Assembly: GCA_007844125.1 (NCBI GenBank) | Contig: CM017563.1 | Span: forward strand, 40,040,249-40,104,248 | Direction of reading: 5' to 3' | DNA: 64,000 nt | From: Sinonovacula constricta | Taxonomy: Eukaryota; Mollusca; Bivalvia; Cardiida; Solecurtidae | Shown here: one piece after another, positions 37,451 through 48,100 of the stretch | How positions within the stretch are numbered: position 1 is the first letter of the stretch | Layout: every line of letters begins with the position of its first letter | Notes under the pieces: model-generated | The model's input: the letters and a program-made list of their open reading frames with translations, nothing else | Told to the model about the DNA's origin: nothing | Database searches by the model: none | Made by a program: the position numbers and the translations under genes

Positions 37451-37784
37451 CATTTGATAACAGGTGACATTGGCTTGCTATTTAGACAAACAATATGTCA
37501 TATACCCGTTGAACTACAATATATACCGGCTGACTTTTAACAACTGTATGTGTATATCCTCTGGACATAGATGTTACGAGAAAAACTGCCAAACTAGACC
37601 CTTAGGTCAGTCAACGACTCATTACAAAGATTGTTATTTATCGACACGTTTAAGTCAGAACTGGAAACTAATTTCATATCTGCAAATCTTGAAAACAATC
37701 TAGGTGAATAAGTACTAAGTGTGACCTCACAGAAAATCAGTTTAAGCAAAATTTAAACAGGGATTAGTAACGACAGTTTAGACC

Positions 37785-37812
37785 AAGATTCCCCCCCCCC
37801 CACACACACACT
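37785..37812. repeat. C tract plus (CA)n
   Basis: About ten C residues run into a short CACACACACA repeat. Confidence 0.9.
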
Positions 37813-38685
37813 ATGAAAATAACATAATTGTAAACTGAAAAAATTACCATGAAATGCAAAAATGCAATTTATTGATAGCCTACCAATGTGAAAAGTAAAA
37901 AAAATACTTCCGACCCGTCATTACAAGCAAGTTTTTCTTATCTCAGCCACGCTGCTATTTTAAAACCACATGACTATTTACTTTTGACATCACGTTATAT
38001 CATCATCCGCGTAATCCGGTCTGACGTGAATAATTAATTGATTTCGAAATAACAAACATTTGGATCGGTTTGATTTAGGATTTGTACTGTATAAGTGTTA
38101 ATGGCGTCTTCAAAATCATATTGTTCTACTTGAAATATGAGTTCATGCAAAAGAATATGCCTAAATTCCCCAAAACAGTAGAACATTTTAACATCTATTT
38201 GATATGATTTTACATTTTTTACAACGTAAACTAAAATGAAAATGAAACGTTCCCACGAAATGCTATTGTTGTCTTATATTCATGTGAACAGTTTTTCTCT
38301 CATACATCCTGGTAAGTTATTGTTACATGAAAGGATCCCTCGAAATGTTGCTTTATGATGTACATCCTCTAAGTGTAATCTGAAACGTAACATCCCACTT
38401 GTCATTACAAAATTTAATTTATAATATAGCCGCGCTGCACAGGTTCCATTCTAAACTAAAAAACAACACGATACCACTTTCTATTGCGATAAAGTTACAT
38501 GTATTCATTGATTAAATTAAGTAAATATCTTTTTCTATTAAGTTCCGGAGGCTTCAACCTAAAAAAGAAACGCACGTTCATGTAACTTAGAATGTCAATA
38601 TAGGTACCGGCATGATGGGAAAAGCCCTTGCTAAAAATAATCCCACTTAGACATAAGCTGATTTTACATTGTTAGACACTGCGTT

Positions 38686-39107
38686 TTATTTAAATGAGTG
38701 AATATTAAACACTGTAAACCTGTTGTCATGCTCACATGGAATTACGTGACCCGGATGTGACGTCACGACGTACACATGATCCCGTTCCTCAAGTTTGATT
38801 ATGGCTCCGGTGGTCATTGTCGTGTTGAAATTCTGACAGTTCCGTATGCAGTGGTGCCGGACGTTTTCTAACAGAACCTTTTCCTTCTGTTGTCTGTACG
38901 AGAAGTGCTTAATCTTATGGTAGTATGTTATTGACGTACTATTTCGATTGGCAGTGCATTCTTCAGCTTCTGTAGACACAATAGGTCCAAGCTTGATCTG
39001 GCTGTGCACAAAGTAGTACCCTGTTTCTTTAACATAGACATTGCCGCCAAGGTAGATGAACCGCGATGGTGTCGACTGCTGTGCCCATTTTAATGCTTCG
39101 TTGCTAT
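38686..39107 (-). CDS. TNF copy 3, TNF homology domain exon
   Basis: A terminal exon starting after ACATTTAG, one codon shorter than in copy 1. It keeps SNEALKW, ETGYYFVHSQIKLGP, the HCIRNC cysteine pair and the final NRFTVFNI strand. The main differences cluster right after the opening tryptophan (AQQSTPSRFIYLGG). As in copy 1, an AATAAA overlaps the stop codon. The reading frame is intact. Confidence 0.8.
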
Positions 39108-42100
39108 CTAAATGTTACAAAAGTGTTTGTAACTTCCGCATTAAAAGCAAAACACAGAAAACGCGTATAAATACCAGAAGAGTCGTTTTACATCGTTTTA
39201 AGTTCCCTTTGGAGGTGGGGATAATTGATCTTAAAACGTCACAGGGGAGGAAAGTGTTCATCATGGAAAGCTATTTTAAGCGATCTCAAGCTATTCCTAA
39301 CAGTACTATTTCTATAGTGTCCGTGGGCGAGTGGTTTAGTCGCGGACATAACTCACCTGACTACACACCTCCCACATCATAGGTTCGAGTCACGGTCGGG
39401 TAGAAGGAATTAATGTGGGAAGCTCTAAGTTCAATACATTTGTGTCGCTGCGAAGTATATACTTTAGCCTGAATGTTGAGATTTTTATGTCTTGTTAGGA
39501 TCTTGTAATTAAAAGGAAAGGACACTCGTAATTATTGTAAATTTGAGGTTTTAAGTTGCACCGCTTGATATTTTTCTATACTCGCAATACATTAAATATG
39601 TACACTTACGATGGTTTATTACGGCAACAAATATTACATGATTCGTTTATAGTTTCTTTCTGAAGTTGCCTTTATTTCTATTTCAGTTTGAACCAAGTTA
39701 TTTTCTTGAACAGGCAAACAAATTGCAGTTATCTTCTAAACGGAGTGGGAATATCTGTAACTACTAAATCATACTACAAATAGCGACTGTGGGACATGCT
39801 AGTACACGCACACACACATATATGTATATATACATATATATCATCATTTACGCGAAGAGTAAAACTGGACATAGCGAAGGGGTTAACAATTAAGTTATTA
39901 CATAGAATTATGTTTTAAAGTATTGCGGTTTTTTTGTTCATTTTTAATATATAACTTACTGTGAAACAATGAAGCAATGAAAACGGTACACAACAAGTCA
40001 GAATAGAGGACTACCAAAAACCATGAATATTACCTACCCTTGGTCGAGAATTTAACTGATATGTTGTTCTTTACTCGAAGGTTGAAAACCATCACAATTG
40101 CGACATAATATAGGTTTAAAACTTGATATAATATTGTGCTAGTCTATTACCAAGGCTCCGTTGTGCCGTAAGTAAAGTAACAGACTGCCATACAAGAGGC
40201 CCCGGGTACGAATTATACAAAAAACAAACAAAAAGATGTTTCCTCTAGTGTTGTTTTCTTCCTAGTATTTATCGGAAACTAAGCAATGTCAGTATGGCTG
40301 CTAAAGTACGTTGACATCTAATACATGTATCGATAAACCAATTTGTACTCTTCGAATAACATATTTAAAAATGTTATACAAATGGTAAAGCATTGTGTCA
40401 GCCATCGTTATAACTGCTTTAAGAACATTTAGGTATATTGAAATATATCCAATATATTTAATAATATTAACAATAATTTACTCCAGAAAGCTTACTATTG
40501 CACAAAATAATAAATAAATGGATAAATCATCGGAAATATTTTGATAACACGTCCCTAAAAACCTTTAATAATAAGCTAATTTCGAATTTACCTTGTGACA
40601 ATAGATCATTTGTTGGGCCTAATCCATTGGCATTAAAGATGTTTTGTTGGCGTGCTTTCATCGCACACATCGTCTTAGTACCAGAGAAAAGCCCTGGAAT
40701 TGTTTATAACACAGCAGGTAAACATGGGAGACATACTGGAAGTGTTTTATTTAAAAGGAGAGATAGTTATGAGAAGTTATTGCATATATAGGTTTAATGT
40801 ATAGTTGTAAAGCAGTAGACCCCTTAATAGTCTACTATTCAATCATTGTTTGCTATAACTCTTTAAAGCAATAAACGAATGACTACTCGAGTTGAGTAGA
40901 TATGTCACGAGGATACACGTATAAAAAGCGATAGCTCATTAGGAGTCAAACAAATATAAAGGGTTAGATTAAAGATGTCATTTAATAAGTAATAAAAGTT
41001 ACATAGATATGTGAATTTCCCTTTGATGAAGCTAAAAAGGAGCAGCAACTAGTAGTATAAGTATACAAGTTTAAAGAAACAAAGAGGTTCCAGATCTTAC
41101 GTGATGGGTAGTGCTCATCAAATGCCCGTTTTATCGACTAAAAAACACACAACAATATTATTATTTTTGTATCATGGTAGTGGGACAGTTAGGGTCATAT
41201 TTGTGATGTCCCTCTACTTATTGATGGATATGTTAAAGACGACATGCATATGACTGGGTTGAACCGCCAGCTCACCGCAGACAGTTGGAAGATCGACATT
41301 TATGATATTAGTCAACACGACCAGGACTCGAATCCACTCGTTAAGGAACGGGATGTTACAAGTCAGAGACTTTAACCACGGACTCTCAATAAATAGGTTG
41401 TATGTATATACATTTGTAAGGGGTTCTAGATTACACTCTTTTGCATAACGAATAAAGGTAAAACAATATCATCACTATTTAATTTGGTCATGTTTGGTTC
41501 ATTTACATTACAATAAAAGCTGCCCATTTTACAAAGCAGTGTGGGTAAATCTAGATAAAAGTTGCATTGACTCAATTTGTTTAATTACCCAGCCAAAATG
41601 ATTTCTACGGTGACTATATAATGGTGTACACGCTGTAAGTTTAAGCCAAGAAAAAAGCTTTTTTAAAGTAAAACAGACATTAAACCTTAACCTTCCAAAG
41701 CGGAATCTAAAGTTTCAGAATCAGAAACATTAATGAGATGTGTTCGTACACATGTGGACGAGAAAAGAACTTATTAATTCATTCCAACCGTGTGTGATCA
41801 TTAACGTTAACAGCATTTTAAATGAGGATTTTTTCTTTGCTTACTCTTCATAAAATATGCACATTGAACATTGTTTCTGTCTGCACATTTGTGGATAAGT
41901 ATGTGTAAAAGATAATATACAGAATTAGTAACAGAACACAATTGCAAAATAAAAGATGCACAATTTCATAGGGTTTTAGATTGTACATACATATCGGCTT
42001 CAAAATAGTCAAAAAACTCAATATACGGGTATCATCCCTGCTTTCTCTCCCCCGCTCTTGGTAGTTTCACGACCAGTTAGTGTCTTGGTGTCAGGATAGT

Positions 42101-45100
42101 GTTACTAACAGCAAACAAAATAGAAAAGTGTATTTAGCACATGGAGACTCTTACTTTTGAAATGACCTCCTCCACGATATCAGAAACTTTACCACAACAC
42201 TCTTTGCGATCATTCTGCTTTGTCACTGATGGCGGACATGTGTAATTGTAAAACTCTGTCGATGGTACACAGATACCAGAAGCCCTTGGTTCCATAGCAA
42301 TGTGCCTTTTACCTCGCCATACCAAGACAAGACTGGCGAATGAGAACAACAGTATCATATTGACGATCAACAGAACAACCATCACGCCATCTTTCTGAAA
42401 ATATACAAAATACTAATAGAACAAGTTTAATGGAACTTAAATACGTTAATCGTTCAGGTAAATAATCTTACACTTACTACTTTTTGTTTTCGATCGTCTT
42501 TTGCTATTGGATAATCCCGATGTAGTAACACAAGTCTGAACAACTAGTCAGTGTGAAAGGGCACAAAAGAATTTGAGTTCGAAGCACTTTCAAACATTGC
42601 TCACAAAAATACTTTTTACACAACGACGGTGAGGTGTACATTAGTGCACCTTACATGTTTTATTAAACGTATACTTATAAAATATAATTATATCTGTTTA
42701 TTAATACACGGAAACACACATCCAGCAAATTGGTTAGCTGTAAAGTATTGTGTCATAGAACAGACTAAAATCATCACTGTCTATGCAAAGAATGATCGAT
42801 GAAGGAAACAGACTTTTTCATGTTAAATGCTTTGTGAAATGAGCTCTAACAATTAGTCTGGGCCGAGCCGTATCGTCTTGCATGAGGCTTTTAATCGGTG
42901 TAATTACTTTGATATGTTCTCCAATTGGAGGTTCAGATCTTTTACAATTATGACAATCATCCATTATAATATAATCCTGAGGAGGTTAAGTTACGTTTTG
43001 TATTTGTAAGCAAATGTATTCCTATATACTGTTACTCGGATAATGATAACTTGATATTTTCACTGCAGATTTGATAGTTTACCTTTGTCTTCACAGCTTG
43101 TAGTGTCACAATAAACATACTTCCAAACACTAATTGTAATAAGTCATCAAAATTGTTAAGTTGAAATGTCATATTTCTGCTAAAGCTTGAATCATTTACA
43201 GCAATAAACCAATTAACCACTTCGGCATGTTCAGGCACAGGTACAGAACAGAACACGCATCAGTTTCCCTTTTAATTTCCAAAATAAAAACGTAAGTTGA
43301 TAGTTGGTATCAAAGAAAATTAAAACCTTTTATCTTCTTCACATAAATTAGGTCGGCCAGTGGCGGCAGAAAATAGTGAGACAGTTATCGCGAAGGACAG
43401 GTTCATTTTCTTACAACTTAATTTATTAGGTTTTTGGTCGGTATGTAGAGCATGTTCTAAATATAAACGATTCGCTTAGTTATTTCTACCAAGTTTGGTG
43501 TATAAAATTGTTGGAATGTTGGCATCCTTCTGTCTTTAGAGACAATGAAGTCTGCACATAAGTATTTACGTAGTTGTGGGGCAGCAGCGGCATCTGTGGC
43601 TGAAAGGGTGGTACTTGTTGGTTACTATCAGGGCAGCAGTAGTAGGCTGGGTTCGCTGCTGTTTGCGGCTCTGAATTTGCTCGAGCTGGAGCTCTCTCTT
43701 CTCCTTAGCCTGCTTGATGACGGTTTAAACATTTTCACGCCATGTAGAGCGGTCGGAGGTTGCTGATTCAAGTTCTGCTGGGTTTATGTTGCATGACTTC
43801 AGATCACTCTTGCAGACATCCTTGTGGCGCAGGGCGGGTCGTCCGATGTTCCAGTGGCGAGCTGGCCATAAAGGATTACCATTGGGATGCCACCATCGTC
43901 CATCCTTCATACGTATCCGAGCCAGCGCAGGTGCCCCTTGGAGAGGGTGGCGAACATGCTTGACATGCCTGCCTGGGCCAAAACATCTGCGTTCGAGATG
44001 CGATCCTGCCAGGCGATGCCGAGAAGGCGTCTGAGGTTGCGCATGTGAAAGGCATTCAGTCTTCGTTCTAGGTGCGTGTACATGGTCCAAGCCTCACTGT
44101 CGTACAATAGGGTGCTCAGCGCGCACAACTGGTACAACTTCATTTTTGTTTTGAGAGTCTGCAGGGTCATGGTGGTTGCTGCTTTGTCTATCCTCACGTT
44201 GAGCTCGGCATCCAGGGATAGGTCCACCACCTTCCTAGTATGATCGCCAAAGGTAATTGTGGGAGTGGTGCTGACATCATGACGCACGATATTGGTCCTC
44301 TTGAAGCGTCATCGGCAAAGTGCATTACCCGGATGAGGACCATGCGCACATTGGTCTTTGCTCTGTGGTGGGCAAGTTTGAATTGGTTGAATAGGTTCCC
44401 GTTGTTCCCTGTGTGGAGGCAGATGCCAATTTCGGACTTCGTTGAATGCGTGGCGCAAGAGCAGGGACAAGAATATGCCGAAACGCTTCGGGCCTGAACA
44501 CAACTATGTCTCATTTCGCTATTGATTGGGAAGGGGTCCGATGACGCTTTGTCGTACTGAACAGTGCCGGACGTGGTGTCTTTGAAAAGCTCGACCTCCT
44601 TCAGAAGTTTGGAGGGGCAACCAGTCTTGTGGAAAAGGTTGAAGTCAAACGCCTTGGTCAGGTCGATGAAGGCGAGTTACAGGGGACGTCGCTGTTCGTG
44701 GCACTTTTCCTGTAGCTGCCTGAGGGATAACACCATGTCGATGGTTGATCGCCTGACCTGGAAACTACACTTTGACTGTGAATGCGTTGAGGACTACCTT
44801 GGCGCAGGCTTTTCCCACAATGCCGAGGAGGGAGATCCCACGATAATTGTTGAAGCGGTCATCCTTGTACTTAGAGCGTGTCGATCTTCGCTTGTCTTGG
44901 GGAATCGTTCACTATTCCCAGCACTGTAGCAAAAGCTCACGGAGATGTCCAAGGAGGGGGCTCTCTTTTGCGTCCTTCACAACCTCTCGTGGTATTCCGT
45001 GCCTGTCTGGTGCTTTCCCACAGGACAGCGAGTCAATGGCCTGTCTAAGCTCCTTCCTGGTGGGTGGCAAGTTCTTTCATGGTGGGCAGTGGGGTGGCTG

Positions 45101-48100
45101 TGTCAGTAACGACACTATCTCTACAGTACACCTCCCTGTAGTGCTCAACCCATCTCTCCATCTGCTCTCCACGGACATTGGAGGTCGACATGAGGGGTAG
45201 GTTTTGGTGACACTAAGTCCAAAAGTTTTCCTCATCCCTCATGCATGGTACGGGTGTTTCCGCAGTCTGCAGAAGTCTGGATGTCACTGCAAAGCTTCAG
45301 CCAGCTGTTACTGGCAAACATACGGGCGACCCTCTTGACGTTGTTGCGGGCTTCTCTATAGGGCTTCCTCGCGACTAAGGCAGGCTCCATCATTTCAATC
45401 CCAGCCTCGAACCAGTCCTCGTTCTTTCTGGCTCTCTTCACGATGGTGTCTGAGACGATCTTGTATATGGCCTCACGGATAAAGTCCCAATGCGTTGTGG
45501 CGCTTCAGTGGGGCAGCCTTCCAAGGTCTTGGCAATGGCCATGGCAAAGCAATTGCGCAGCTCAGGCTTTGAGGTTCTGGCCGTGCCGATGCGATACGGC
45601 TCTTTTGCTTGGAGCGGTAGATCCGACTGGGCCGGAAACGCACCATGCTGCCGACCAGGGAGTGATCGATGTCGCAGTCGGCATTGTGGTAACTGCGCGT
45701 GAGGAACACCTGGACCAGCATGGGTCTTCTGATAAATGACGAGGTTCAGCTGGTGCCAATGCTTTGACATGAGATGTCGCCAAGACACTCTGTGGTTGCG
45801 ATTGGTGGAGTAAAAGGTGTTGGTGATGGAAGAAGCAGTGTTCAAGTAGCCGCTGTCTGTTCCGTTATAAATACTCGAATAATAGTGTGTCTACTTTTGT
45901 CAATCACAAAATCCACACTGTGAATAACACAAAAAGTTTGCTAATTCCTCTCAGGTTACTATGCCAAATCAGCAAATATAAATTAATTTATTTTACTAAA
46001 TGTATCAACTCATACGACAAACAATTTACTGCACACTATACTTTTTAACTTAGCGATGTTAAATCCCTTAAAGCTGAACTAATTATTTTTATCTAAACAT
46101 AAATTCAGTTAGACGGTTGTGGCAGAAAATGGTGAGGCAGTCATTGCGAATGGCACGTGCTTTCTCTCACATCACAGACGTTAACTCACCACATTTTTCG
46201 GCTTGGCTGTCAGGCATTGCTCCTGAAATATATACACATAAACATTCAATTAGTAATTCTAACACGCTTGGTGTGTAATTGACTAATATTTTGACTGACA
46301 ATGTCTGTTGGCGTAAACTTTTAACAATAAAATACAGACTTATAGTTTATTCAAGCCGACAAAATTGAGGATGGCCTGATTGTGAAATGTCCCGAACAAA
46401 TATAAATAAAAGAAGAATCATCAATTGTTGACCATTTAATGTACGAGGGATGATCCAAAGGTTTCATCACTGCCTCGGTTACGCAAAAAATTGGCATCAG
46501 ATTGTTTTATGTTTAGTGTATACTGATAAACAACCATTATTTATAGTTATATATAGTTATATAAAGCAGTAATATTTTAAGTACAAACATTATAGTGATC
46601 TATAAAGATGTTCTGATAAATCACTATGCGCTAACCGCCGCACACATATTTTTCAGGTTAACTATATTTCCCCGGTAATAAATGTTTATGCATTTCGGGG
46701 GAAAAACGCGCGAACGCAGACGAAATTTGTTTGACATGAAGTCATTGTGAGCAGTTGTTAAATTTTAAATGACGTTATTACACGTTCACGTTTTCCATGC
46801 ATAGTTTATGAATGTCCGTTGAAACAAAAAATGTCAAAACTTGAAAAAAACGCCGCAACGCGCTATATTACATTTTTGTTACAAGCTAGGAAAATTGCCT
46901 CTTGAGACCAAGGATATAGCAAATTTAACATATGGTGAAAACTCTGTGAACAGAAGACTTGTCTACAAATGGTTTGAACGCTCTCTCGAGAGAGATGAGT
47001 CACTGAATAATCGAGCAAGGACCGGAAGGCCAGCAACACGAACGGACGCAAACGTCAGGGTTGCTTCCGACGCTATTGAGGAGGACCGGCGCGTGACCAT
47101 TCGAGCTCTCTGAACAGTCAGGCTTCAGTTACGGTACTGCATAGCGCATTCTTCCAGAAGATTTGACGATGAGACGTGTAAGTGCTAGGTGTGTGCCAAG
47201 ATTTCTGACGGATGAACAAATGGTTTCACGCGTGAAAGAATTTAGAAAGTTTTTAATACAGCCGATAGAGTGAGCGGTTTCTTTGCAATGCTATACCGTC
47301 AATGAGACTTGTCTTTTCTACAACGACTCTGAAACGAAGATGCAAAGTAGCCAGTGGAAACGAGACACACACCCTTCTTCAAAGAAGGCACGCGAGACCA
47401 ATACAATAGGAAAACACATTTTTATTGTGTTTTTCGATATGGAGGGAATTATTCTCAGCCACACCCTACCGAAAGGCCAGTCGGTTAACACCACATATTA
47501 TTCAAAGGTAAGTTAATATATTTGGTTTGGTTAAAGTCATACATCAAATATATCTACTAAAAAAATTAATAAATTAGTATTAAAATCAGAATTAAGATCT
47601 TAATATAATCAATGTGTGTATTTACCGCATATTTATTCAAAATCATTATATGTCGTTAAAGCTTGACGCGTGATCTGCTGACGGCGCTGCGCAAGAAGAG
47701 GAACCACTTCTACACGGATTTAAGCAGCTGTATACTTCACCATGACAATGCCACGCCCCATACAGCCAAAGAGACTCGACTGAACATAGATGTCCTTGGA
47801 ATGCAGACACTTTCCCATCCAGCGTACAGTCCCGACTCTCCGTGTGACTTTGCGCTCTTTCCTTATCTGAAGGGCGAACTCAAGGGTCAGCGATTTGAGA
47901 ACCTACGTGAACTACAGACGGAGAGCAACCGCATACTGTCACTTCTCCCTTCCGAGTGGTTTGCGAATGTATTCCAGGAGTGGGTTACGCGGCACAGACA
48001 GTGAATTGAGTATGATTGACGTTATTGTGATATTTGTAAGTACGAGGGTTGATCAGAAAGTTTGTAGAATGGTGCTATAACTCGACAACTAACAAGTGCA

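Noticed and set aside
44194..45845. Several 60-135-codon ORFs on both strands
   Set aside because: They are fragments or antisense shadows of the broken LINE, which is relatively GC-rich and so has long chance frames.
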